A stretch of DNA of 64,000 nt, taken from Takakia lepidozioides. Its lineage: Eukaryota; Streptophyta; Takakiopsida; Takakiales; Takakiaceae. A program made the translations under genes and the position numbers. The DNA is taken from contig CM060731.1 of assembly GCA_030704615.1 (NCBI GenBank), positions 20,770,001 to 20,834,000 of the forward strand, in the 5' to 3' direction. The notes beneath the pieces are model-generated. The model was not told the DNA's origin. It saw only the letters and a program-made list of their open reading frames with translations, and searched no databases. The stretch's first letter is position 1; the number at the start of each line of letters is the position of its first letter. Positions 34,320-44,214 of the stretch are shown piece after piece.

Positions 34320-37260
34320 ACTCAAGGTTGCAGTCATGGAGGACAACTGGGAGCCTGATATTGGACTCATAGTCACCGGAGGAGAGAGACGACGTATATG
34401 GCGGTTCTTGAGGGCTTATAGGAACTGCTTTGCCTTCAGTTTGAAGGACTTGGGAGCACTGAAGGGTCAAGAGATTCACTGACACGCCAATCTTTCGGAG
34501 ACCCTATAGATACAGTGACATGGAAAGGTCCTTGATTCAGATGAGGACTCAGGACCTCTGGGAGGCTGGTTTGGTGGAACTATCTGGTGGAGAGTATGCT
34601 TCAGCCACAGCGATGCCAGCCAAGAAGGATGTCTATGGCAATTGGACAGAGAGACGTATGTGCGGTGATTACCGGCCTGTAAATCATCAGACCAAGTCCG
34701 ATAGGTATGCCATGCCAACACCAGAGGAGATCTTTGATGCCATTGGGCATGCCAAGGTCTTTAGCACTTTGGATTTATGATCCGGATATCACCAGTTGCT
34801 GATCAAGGAGGCGGATAAGCAGAAGACGACATTCTGGGGGATCAATGAGCACGGGAAGGATTGCCTATACCAGTGGCGGTTCTTACCATTTGGGCTTAAG
34901 AACGCTCCTACAGAGTTTCAGAGAGTCATGGACAGGATTCTAGCAGGGGTGGAGTTTGTTCGGTGCTACATAGATGACATCATCATCTTTAGTGCTATGG
35001 TGGAGGAGCATGAGAGACACCTTCAGGTGGTATTTGAGCGCTTGAGGGCGCACGGATTGAAGTTACATCCGGAGAAATGCAAGTTTTTCCACAACCAGAT
35101 TGAGTATCTGGGTCACATGATATATCCTGGAGGATTGGGGGTACATCAGACTAAGGTAGAGGACATTGCACAGATTCCACGCCCCACGGATGTGAGCCGA
35201 GTTCGAGCTTTCATGGGGTTGGCAAACTATTATAGACGGTTTGTCAAGGGATTTAGTGCCATTGCAAAGGCTCTAACCAAGCTGACCAAGGTGGACCAGA
35301 AGTGGCAGTGGGAAGATGAGCAAGAACGAGCTTTCCAAGAGCTCAAGACGAGCTTGACCTCGGCGCCCATCTTGAGACGACCTATCAGGGGGCGTCCCTT
35401 TCAGCTGTATACAGATTGGAGCATGCTGGGGCTTGGAGCGGTGCTCACATAGGTGGATGATGAGGGAAGAGAGTTTGTAGTGGCTTATGCCAGTCGCTCG
35501 AACAACGCTGCAGAGGCTAAGTATAGCTCATATGAGGGAGAGTGCTTAGCTGCAGTGTGGGCCGTGGCACACTTCAGGTGCTATCTATATGGCAATCTCT
35601 TCACCCTTGTCACGGATCACTAGCCACTCAAGTGGTTGATGGAATCAGACAAGCTTACGGGGAAGCTTGCACGGTGGGTACTCATACTTCAAGAGTATGA
35701 CTTTTAGGTTGTGCATCGACCGGGTTTGGTCAATCGGGATGCGGATGGGTTGCAGTCGCAATCCATGCACGAGCCAACAGGATGACACTGGAGCTCGGTG
35801 GCATGGTGAGACGGACGAGGAGATGGTGCCCGTTTGGCATGCATCTGCATTTCTGTGTATCTTGGCAGCGGAAGGCCAGGTTGGACCTACAACAGGGATG
35901 ACTGTAGACCGAGTGTCGGAGGACCCTGAGGCCAGCAATGAGCAAGGTGGCGCCAAAGATATACATGAGGATTCAGCTGTGTTGGACTATCTCTGCACTG
36001 GGGGCACGGCAGCCACTGTGACTGCCAAGGAGAGGGATCGGATCCTACAACGAGCCAAGAGGTTCAAGTGGGAGGGGACACACCTACTCCAAGTGTGGGA
36101 AGATGGTCGAGTGAGGATTGTGCCTCACCCAACCCAGCGGGCACGGTTAGTGCGGTATGCCCATGAGGAGTTGGGGCATTTTGGGGTGCAACGCACTCAT
36201 AGTCTACTGCAGGGATAGTATTGGTGGCGTGGTATGCACACAGAGGTGCAACAATTTGTGGTTAGGTGCATGGTGTGTGACAGGGTGCGTGCTTCATTCA
36301 ACGCCCCTACACCACAATTGCACCCTCTTCCGATCATGGGATTAGGCTATAGGTGGAGTCTTGACTTTGCAGGGCCGTTGCCATTGACCATGCGCCACAA
36401 CAAGTACGTGTTGGTGATGGTGGAGCACTTTTCCAAGTAGATCGAGTTGGTTCCATTGCCTGATAAGGCTAGTGAGGGAGCTGCGTATGCATTCTTGGAT
36501 TGTGTACTTAGCCGATTCGGTGCTCCAGCTGAGGTACTCACGGACCAAGGGAGAGAGTTCTTGGGGGAGTTTCAGGCGTTGTGTGACAAGGCCTTGGTAG
36601 ACCACCGCACCACTTCTCGGGATCATCATGAGGCCGATGGCTTGGCAGAGAGGGTTGTTCAGACAGTGAAGAGGGGTTTGCGCAAGTATGGCTTGCAGAA
36701 GGGACACCTAGGAGATTGGGACCTTCAGTTACCTTGGTTAGCCATGGGCTACAGGTTCAGCAAGCAAGCATCACTTGTCTCCTTCTCACCATACTTTCTT
36801 CTCTTTGGCCGAGAGCCGGATTTGCTTGCATCCATTTGTAGAGAAGTTGCTACAGTTCTCAACCTTAACGATCCGAACATGTGGGCACGTGCATGTGATC
36901 AGCGTGCAGAGTTGTTCAAAAAAGTCATGCCCATGGCTTTCGAGAACCTTGCCATTGCACAACATCGTGATACGTTGAGGTATGCTACCATACATGGTGG
37001 GGGCTATCGTCCTGGGGTTCGGAGATTTAACCCTGGTGACTATGTTTATCTGCAGCAGACTCCTCCTACGACCTTGGATGTGACTGCAGGACGTACTATT
37101 TTGAGGGTTCGAGAGGTGTTGCCATCAGGAGTCCTGATCTTGGAGGGTCGGGATGGCATGATTTGGAAGGACCATGTGCGTAATTGCGCGCCATGTCACC
37201 TTTCAAATGCTGATGGAAGGGTTGACCCAAACCTGGCAGTGGTACCTGCAAGTTTGAGGT
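34320..37260 (+). pseudogene. Ins pol: reverse transcriptase, RNase H and integrase, decayed
   Basis: Reverse transcriptase shows MCGDYRPVNHQTKSDRYAMP, LPFGLKNAPTEFQRVMDRIL and the catalytic YIDD (CYIDDIIIF, near 34970). RNase H follows (QLYTDWSMLGLGAVLT, YSSYEGECLAAVWAV). The integrase has an HHCC zinc finger (HEELGHFGVQRTHSLLQ ... CMVCDRV) and a DDE core: D in WSLDFAGPLP, D in LTDQGREF, E in ADGLAERVVQTVKRGL. Stops interrupt at 34778 (TGA), 35450, 35621, 35705, 36216 and 36438 (TAG). The first fits CGA-to-TGA, the next four CAG-to-TAG and the last TGG-to-TAG, by comparison with the family motifs. Confidence 0.88.
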
Positions 37261-37395
37261 GCGGTCTGCTAGAGGGGCAGCCACCATGCTGGTGTGTGAT
37301 CAATGCTCTAGAGGTTGGCATATGGGATATTTGACTCCACCTCTTGAGATGGTTCCTGATGGGGATTGGTTATGTCCGCATTGCATTGGATAGTG
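37255..37395 (+). pseudogene. PHD finger at the C-terminus of Ins pol
   Basis: In the frame one base off the integrase frame, MLVCDQCSRGWHMGY is followed by LTPPLEMVPDGDWLCPHC. The CxxC, W-H, P-D-G-x-W and final CxxC spacing is that of a PHD finger, a zinc domain that reads histone tails. The ligand Cys expected after WHMG is Tyr (TAT), another G-to-A change, and the first Cys pair upstream has decayed. Placed after the integrase, it occupies the position of the chromodomain of chromoviruses, so a role in targeting integration to chromatin is plausible but inferred. Confidence 0.65.
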
Positions 37396-37399
37396 GGAG

Positions 37400-37653
37400 T
37401 GGATACAACCATGGAAGGCTAACAAGAAATGCAAGGCCAAGCTACTAGGAGACCTTGAACATACAAGATCCTGGCTCAAGTTCATAGATTGCAAGACGAC
37501 GACTAACGATGGGGCTACTCTTGTACCCGGCCTCTTAGTCTATAGAGTTTGAGTACAATAGGGACAGTGATAGAGGACTTAGTACGGCTGTGGCTATTAC
37601 ATCTTGTAGCTATCTGGAGTTAGAGGGACCTATCCACCAACTAGGGGGGCGAT
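37400..37653 (+). other. Ins 3' tail with polypurine tract
   Basis: Decayed coding tail, then CTAGGGGGGCGA just before LTR-like sequence at 37654. It is a suitable plus-strand primer site for reverse transcription. Confidence 0.5.
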
Positions 37654-37738
37654 TGTGGTAGACTACTTTATTGTCCATATATGTGTGGTGTAGTTTGGAC
37701 AGTGATGTAGTTGTGTAGCGATACGTATGCGCACGACA
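37654..37738 (+). repeat. Extra 85-bp copy of the Ins LTR 3' end
   Basis: TGTGGTAGACTACTTTATTG ... GCGCACGACA, a direct copy of 38094-38177. It is followed by GC and then the start of the full LTR (TGTCAAG), giving a CACGACA-GC-TGTCAAG junction like two LTRs joined end to end. Confidence 0.8.
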
Positions 37739-37740
37739 GC

Positions 37741-38177
37741 TGTCAAGTTAAATAAACACAGTGTGAAACTAACTAGAATAAAGCTAGTTATTTGTATTTA
37801 ACACTTGAATTTAGTTCAAGTGTTAAGTCAGGTGTCAAGTTTAGCTTGACACCTGAACCATCTTATATTCACGAGAGTGTCAGTCGTGCGGCTCATCTCT
37901 CTCGAGTTGAGCCTGCACGACCGAGCTCCTTCTCTGCTTAGAATCTGAGTGTGCTTATGAAGGGAGAATATGATGTTGTGGGGTGGAGTCCCCATAGCTT
38001 GGGGTGCCCTTGGCTCGACTCTTAGTTTTAATGAGTGATTGTGTTGTATTGAGTGTTTCTGTGTCAACAGTGTGAATATAGTTTCAATCTATTGTGGCAA
38101 ACTACTTTATTGTCCATATATGTGTGGTGTAGTTTGGATAGCGATGTAGTTGTGTAGCGATACGTATGCGCACGACA
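37741..38177 (+). repeat. Ins 3' LTR (437 bp)
   Basis: TGTCAAG...CACGACA. The first 350 bp match the reverse complement of 47336-47685 with about ten differences, so this copy is inverted relative to the 5' LTR. The last 84 bp are absent from the 5' LTR. It contains short inverted phrases (GGTGTCAAGTTTAGCTTGACACC-like). Confidence 0.85.
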
Positions 38178-40276
38178 CTAAGTTCATATACCTGATAGAG
38201 TATACAACTTGGCTATCACCCATTGTGATAGTTCCTAAGAAGAATGGCAAACTGAGAGTGTGTGAACTATAAGAAGTTGAATGCATGTACAAAGAAAGAT
38301 CCCTTTCCTTTGCCATTCACAGAAGCTGTACTGGACACTGTGGCAGGCCATGAGATGTACTCATTCATGGATGGCTTCAGTGGGTATAACCAAGTGCAAG
38401 TAGCGGAAGAAGACCAGGGAAAGACAGCTTTCATCACAAAATGGGGTGCTTATGCATACAAAGTCATGTCTTTTGGACTTTGTAATGCACCAGCAACTTT
38501 CCAGAGAGTGATAAGTGAATCTTTCCATGAGTATTTGGATGATTTCATGCAAGTGTTCTTAGATGACTTCAGTGTGTACAGCTCTAAGAATGAGCACTTG
38601 CAGAAGTTGGAGTTATGTTTGGCCAGATGCAGGATGAGAGGTCTTGGTCTGAATCCAGAAAAAGTGTACTTTCTGTGTGAACTCAGGGGTTACTGGGACA
38701 TATTGTGTGTAAGAAGGGACTGCTTGTGGATCCTAGAAAGACAGAGGCTATTAAAGCCTCACCACCACCAAGTAACGTTAAGGGTCTAAGGAGGTTCCTC
38801 GGACAAACTACTTATTATAGAAGGTTTGTCAGACGGTATGCACAGATGGCAGCTCCATTGAGCAAGCTTCTGAAGAAGGATGCAGTGTTTGCATGGACAG
38901 GTGAATGTCAACAGACATTTGAAGCACTTGCATTGTCAGTAACAACTACACCTGTGCTGATTAACCCTCGCTGGCATGTAGTATTTTATGTATACTGTGA
39001 TGCCTCAGGAGAAGCATTGGGAGCCGTGTTAGCCCAAAATGTCATAGAAAACATAGATTCACCTGTGTATTATGCTAGCAGATTGTTGAACAGTGCTGAG
39101 AGGAACTATAGCACTACTGAAAGAGAAGCTCTGGCAATGATTTATGCAGTCAAGAAATTCAAGCATTACCTATTGGGAAGGAAGTTTATGTTTTACGTGG
39201 ATCATCAAGCTTTGATTTATCTGGTGAACAAGCCTTTGATAAGTGGCAGGATAGCAAGATGGATGATAATCTTGCACGAGTTTGAATTTAAAGTTGTTTA
39301 CAAGCCTGGCCGTTTGCATCTTGTGGCAGATCACTTGTCACGGCTATCAACAGGAGAGGCTGCCACGGGAGTAGACGACCAACTGCCTGATGCGAGTTTA
39401 TTTGCGGTGGAAGTGCAGGGAAATGCAGGGAAGTGCAGATGATTGGTTAGATTGGCAGTGGCCAATCAGATACTACCTTACTCATGGTCAGTGCCCACCC
39501 AATTATGGGAAGGAACAAAGAAAACAAATAGCTATCAAGGCTTTACCATACACTATGATAGGGGGAAGATTGTATAAGCTAGGACCCGATGGAGTTCTTA
39601 AATGATGCTTGTACCACCATGAAGTAAATAAAGTTTTGGAAGAAGTTCATAAAGGAGTGGCTGGAGGTTATTTTGGAGAGGAGACTACCAGTAGAAAAAT
39701 ACTATTTGCAGGTTACTGGTGGCCTACTTTGTTCAAGGATGTACAAAAGTATTGCAAGAGTTGTGATGAGTGTCAAAGGCTAGGACCTTTGCCAAGATCT
39801 GGGAAGATGGCTTTGCATCCTACGATGCCTACTGAACCATTTCAGAAATGGGGACTAGACTTTGTTGGACCAATTAATCCACCAGCCAGGAATACACAGA
39901 ACAAGTGTATAATCACAGCCACTGATTATACTACAAAGTGGGTGGAAGCTAAGGCTCTGAGGGACAACACAGCTAAGTCCACAACAAGGTTCCTATATGA
40001 GAACATACTCACAAGATTCAACTGTCCCCTGGAATTTATCAGTGACCAGGGAGTTCATTTCATCAATGAGACCATAAAACTATTGACTAAAGAGTTCATG
40101 ATTGTGCACAGGAAGAGTACAACCTATTACCCACAGGGCAATGGATAGGCAGAGGCCACCAACAAAATATTATGCACTATCTTGGCTAAGATAGTCAATG
40201 CAAACAGAACAGACTAGGATACAAAGCTGTTGACAACTTTGTGGTCATACAAGACTTCATATAAAGTCACCATATG
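38178..40276 (+). pseudogene. H pol: reverse transcriptase, RNase H and integrase core, inverted relative to the rest of H
   Basis: Reads TTWLSPIVIVPKKNGKLRV, KKDPFPLPFTEAVLDTVAGH, MSFGLCNAPATFQRVI and the FLDD catalytic site (QVFLDDFSVY). RNase H follows (VYCDASGEALGAVLAQN, YSTTEREALAMIYAVKKF). The integrase HHCC finger reads LEEVHKGVAGGYFGEE ... CKSCDECQRLG. The integrase core has D in WGLDFVGPI, D in ISDQGVHF and GNG-stop-AEATN, where a TAG at 40146-40148 replaces the expected Gln codon beside the catalytic Glu. A further TAG at 40215 replaces Trp of WDTKLL. A frameshift near 38690 divides reverse transcriptase from its connection region. It ends at the inversion breakpoint within TSYKVT. 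Confidence 0.85.
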
Positions 40277-42859
40277 TACACTAGTCATCACCTTGGCCCG
40301 AGAATCACCCATCAATGGCACATTCTCCAAGATATATGCCGGAGAGTCTGTCTGCTGAAGCTGTAAATAGCGCAGGACCCTCAACATCTCCCAAAACAGG
40401 CGTGACCTTGAGTCTTGTAACCCATTGCCATACCCAGCTGATGAAAGCCCTTGGTAGGGCCAATCTGCCACTACTAAATGAATAGGGCCAACCCGCTCCA
40501 AATCATGCGCCCCCAACAAAGAGATGTCTGCTGGCAAGGCTTGTTGGTATCCACGAACTGCAGACACTAGCAACAAATCAGGGTACTGCTGCACCAACTG
40601 AGCAACATGGCGCAGTGAGATGCGTCGTGCAGTCTCATCCCTCTCCACATATAGGTAACGTCGAACTCGTACACCTGCCTGCAGCACTGCAACTAATCCA
40701 GTGCTAATCCCGCCAAATAAGTCCAGAAGGCATATACCTTCATCCGGGCACTGCCACACAAGAGGTGTGGTGTCCAATGGCGACAACTGAGGTGGTCCTG
40801 GTGCAATCACCGCACTCTCCTCCTCTCCTGATGGTACAAAGGCCTCTACCCAGGCTTGTTGCACCCGTCTATCAGCAGCCTGCTGCAAATCCTTGCTCGT
40901 ACCCCACAATGGAGTATGAGCAACCATGGCAGGCAACTCCGTTGTACCATGCATGTCATCCTGCTCTGCTAGAGGTGGCACATCCTCTGCATGGGCATTG
41001 CCCTCCAGCAACTCTCCAGGCCAACTAACTGCAGCTATGAAGGCTACTAGTGTTGGCATCTTGTCCCGTTGGGCAGCAGCAACACCCCCAATGAACGTCA
41101 CATGGAGCTGTACACGACGACCATCCCCTGACTGCCATCTAGGCCTGTAGGATGCTGACTCATCCCAAAAATCCAGGGTGAAGCCCATGGGATACAACAC
41201 TGCCCCACCAACGAGGACATCGTAAGAGACAACATCTGTCACAATGGCCTTAGCTTGCATCACTGAGCCATCTATAGGATGATCCGGCTGTAGTCTAATG
41301 GTCAACTCACGCCGTGTCATGCCCTGAGCCTGCTCTGATCCTCCCAGAAATATCTGTATCTGGAAAGGACAAGGCTCCATATCCGCCTCCATGAGGCCCA
41401 AACCTTCAATAGCAGCTCTGCCCAACATCAGTGGCTGAGCTTCCGAGTCCAACAAGACCCGCAGTGGCCGGTACCTCTTGCCTGTCGGTCCACTCAAAGA
41501 GAAAATGCCATCCTGGTTGTCTAACAAGACAACTCCAGGTGTCACCATGGCGCGCTCAAAGGCTGGCCTAGCTGGCAGCTCTGTCAACCTGGCAGCTGCA
41601 GCTTGCCATGTCGCAGCCGAGGCAGTCTTGACCCTCAAATCCGAGGATCCCTCTGCCACTACACCTTCCACTAACTCCGCAGAAGATGAAGTGACCTCCC
41701 CACTATCACAGAGTGTTGCTGCTAGTTTGAACACTGCAGCTGGTCTTACCCCCGGCGTCGCGATCATGGTTGCCGAGAACAGTGGGGCCTGACACACAGA
41801 GGTGGCTGCCCCCAACAACACACTGGCTGCACTAGCCTTGGCAGCAGGTGTCAGTGCTGCACGTGTAGCTCTCCCCAATGACACAATAACGGCCTCTATA
41901 TCTGTCGGGCGAGAACTAGGTGCCATGGATGTCGTCGACACTATCTCTCCCAAGGTGAATGATTGAGGCAACCTAGTTTGACAGCTTGCCTCCCCACGCT
42001 GTGGATCTAACTCCACCTCTGCACCTCGTGGCTCAGGAACTCGTGCTGCTCCTCGAGTGACGGCTGCAGCAGACTCCACCTGCACTAGTGGTAGTGCTGC
42101 CCCACACATAAATCCCATGCCTCCCATGTCTCCTCCGTCAGGATGATGCTGCTGAGGAAGAACATGAGGTGAACCCTCAGGTCTTGGAGCTGGTACCACC
42201 TGAGCTGTGGCCATGGCAGCAAGCCTTTGCTCCAGTTGCTGAAGCCGGTTGGCCATGCCTTGGTCAACGCCCTGGCCTCCACGTCCTTGGCCATACTGTG
42301 CTTGCCCTCGTCCTACACCTTGTGCCTGACCACCTCGTCCTCTTTGAGGTGCTCCACCTTGCCCTCGGGCACCATTGTTCCCTTGGAACTGGCCTTGCCG
42401 CAACTCAGGGTGCAAGTCATAACACTGGGCATCTCCATGCCCATACTTGCCACAATGCCCACATTGCAACTGTGCGGGCTGTGCTAGTGCCGACCTTTTG
42501 CCACTCTCTGGGCAATCTTTCTTGATATGAGGACCTCCACATGTCCAACATACCACCCCTGGTTGCTGTTGGCCTGCAAAAGATGCTACTAGCCTCTGCA
42601 CCTGAGGTCCCCTATAAGCTCCATGAAATTTGGGTTGGGGAACCTTGCCCCCCTGACCACGCTGTTGGGCAGTCCCTTGTGCCTGTAGGCTGGTAGCTGC
42701 GCCTCGGTCAGGCATGTCCTTGCCAAATCCAATGGTAACAACTCGCTCCTCCACCATGTTGAGCTCAATCCGCTCAGCCAGCAGAAACACATCTGCTAAT
42801 GTGGGTTGGGCTGCTTGTAACAGGGTTGCATCCCGCACCCTTCTTGTCCAAAATTCCAT
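40277..42859 (-). pseudogene. Ins nucleocapsid, protease and N-terminal part of the C5-DNA methyltransferase
   Basis: One open frame of 881 residues. Two CCHC zinc knuckles lie at residues about 104-116 (CWTCGGPHIKKDC) and 133-146 (CGHCGKYGHGDAQC), followed by a Gly/Gln-rich stretch. The aspartic protease site at about residue 470 reads LLDSEAQPLMLG, where DSGA would be expected. From about residue 700 comes the methyltransferase: motif I CLLDLFGGISTG (near 40730), motif IV VVADWPYQGLSSAG (40443-40474) and motif VI ILENVP (near 40330). Motif IV normally has the catalytic Cys of PCQ; here it is Tyr (TAC, 40454-40456). DSRSRLFWEMLRVL lies between them, as in DNMT enzymes. The last 20 or so residues are foreign, read from inverted H sequence. 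The enzyme family methylates cytosine in DNA using S-adenosylmethionine. Confidence 0.82.
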
Positions 42860-43694
42860 ACCAGAATTGGATTGCCTGAGCTTCAGTAACCCCTTGGGTC
42901 ACACTTATCAAGCGCCTCATACGAGTGTAGGCCTCTCGTAGGCTCTCATTGGATTTGCGCTGGAAGTCTTGCAAACTTCGCAGCTTCTCTGTCCGTACGC
43001 CTTGGTAGTTCGTCCGTAATTCCTGGAAGAACTCCACCACCGGGTTGAATCTAGGCACATGTGTTGTAGTCGTGGCAGGAGGAGTAGTATCACCTTTTGA
43101 ACTGGTACCACCTGCAGAAGTACCGGCACTACTTGTTCCACTACTAGTGCTGGCAGTGGGACATATTGGTGCTGATGCAGCTACTGGTCGCGTCGTGCCT
43201 CGAGTAATGGAGACGTAGTCAGGTGACCAATACATCCTCCACTCCTCAATCTCTGCTTCATGTCCTCGCCTAAACTTGTGGTAATCGTCCATAGGCGGGC
43301 CTTCCAAATGTTGGAACAGTTCCTTCCACGCCATGAATGGGGTGAACAGCTGTGGATTGCGCATCTGCTGCAAATCACACCAACTGTCGAACTCCTAGAT
43401 AAAGTCATCCAGCTCGATTGTGTCCATAGCTCTAGAGTACCTACGAGGCCCCTTGGTAGCTCCATACATCTCCTCCATGTCGTCCCACAACAATGGCGAA
43501 TGAAACTGCACACATGTTGATGAAGCCTCCGAGTCCGTGTCTGACTCTGCACTAGTTGATGGTGGAGGTGAAGGTAGTCTGAAACGAACACCTCGTCTAG
43601 TGAACCCACTCTCACTGCTACTGCCTGTAGCCGTACTCCCCTCAAAACCCTTGGGTAACTCCGTGATGACATTCACAACCCGCACCTCCCCCAC
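42780..43694 (-). pseudogene. Ins gag, N-terminal and capsid part
   Basis: From ATG at 43694 the frame is acidic and Ser-rich (SDTDSEASSTC) and meets a TAG at 43395, just after ELDDFI. It continues in the same frame (LFTPFMAWKELFQHLEG) into the retrotransposon gag core: VEFFQELRTNYQGVRTEK, LQDFQRKSNESLREAYTRM and QAIQFWYGILDKK. A one-base slip near 42850 shifts to the frame at 42859 that carries the zinc knuckles. The MTWxE..F...F-like spacing and the following LREAYTRMRRLI fit the Ty3/Gypsy capsid. This copy cannot make a whole polyprotein. Confidence 0.75.
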
Positions 43695-43699
43695 GTGAC

Positions 43700-44214
43700 A
43701 CTATAAGGCTCTAGTACTAATTCTAATAGTGACACGGGTGAGCATCTGTTGCAGATTAAGGGTCATATCCCAGTGGCTAAGGGCACCTGCACCTGCATCC
43801 ACCGCAAGAACTCATATGGTTGGCTGGTCATCAATCCAACCTCACCATAGAAGAAACACTGGTGGTCTTGCTGGTCATCACTCCAGCCTCACCACCGACA
43901 GCATACTCTAGGATTGACCGGTGATCAAATCCGGCCTAATCCCTATGAAAGCAAGCGCCCATACAAAACCATCATGGCACACAGTCAAGCATGCAGGCGT
44001 TGGGGGGGATCCAAACACAAAAAATCAAAACATCAACACTCCCACACCAAAATCCATCTGCAGTGCTGATCCTGCAGAACATCCTAGCCCAAAAGCCCGG
44101 ACTGACTGGCCTCCACCAAGAGAGGCTTTGGCAACTACAAGTACAAAGTAATAAAAATAGTAAAAAGAGGGAGGGGAAGAATAGAGGCCCGACCAAGCAA
44201 GATCTAATCCTGAT
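43700..44214. other. Ins leader segment without a supported gene
   Basis: Contains an inverted phrase GTGTCAC/GTGACAC around 43697-43735 just upstream of the gag ATG and otherwise no clear coding content. Confidence 0.4.

Larger units (their letters stand above)
33522..38177 (+). mobile_element. Element Ins, 3' half, inverted (methyltransferase C-part, RT, RNase H, integrase, PHD, 3' LTR)
   Basis: Continues the Ins reading that stops at 40277 on the minus strand: the methyltransferase resumes here at VLLDAAAVGSRAHRPRLWW. After pol comes a purine-rich tract (AGGGGGGCGA at 37643-37652) and then LTR sequence ending CACGACA at 38177. This directly abuts H reverse-transcriptase sequence carrying the 4-bp duplication CTAA (38178-38181), which matches CTAA at the other Ins end (47686-47689, minus). 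Confidence 0.85.

Noticed and set aside
37654-38177. Two 85-bp repeats read as a separate short-LTR (TRIM) element enclosing 350 bp
   Set aside because: The host junction duplication CTAA pairs with TGTCAAG at 47685 and CACGACA at 38177, so the 85-bp copy is the LTR tail, not an independent element.
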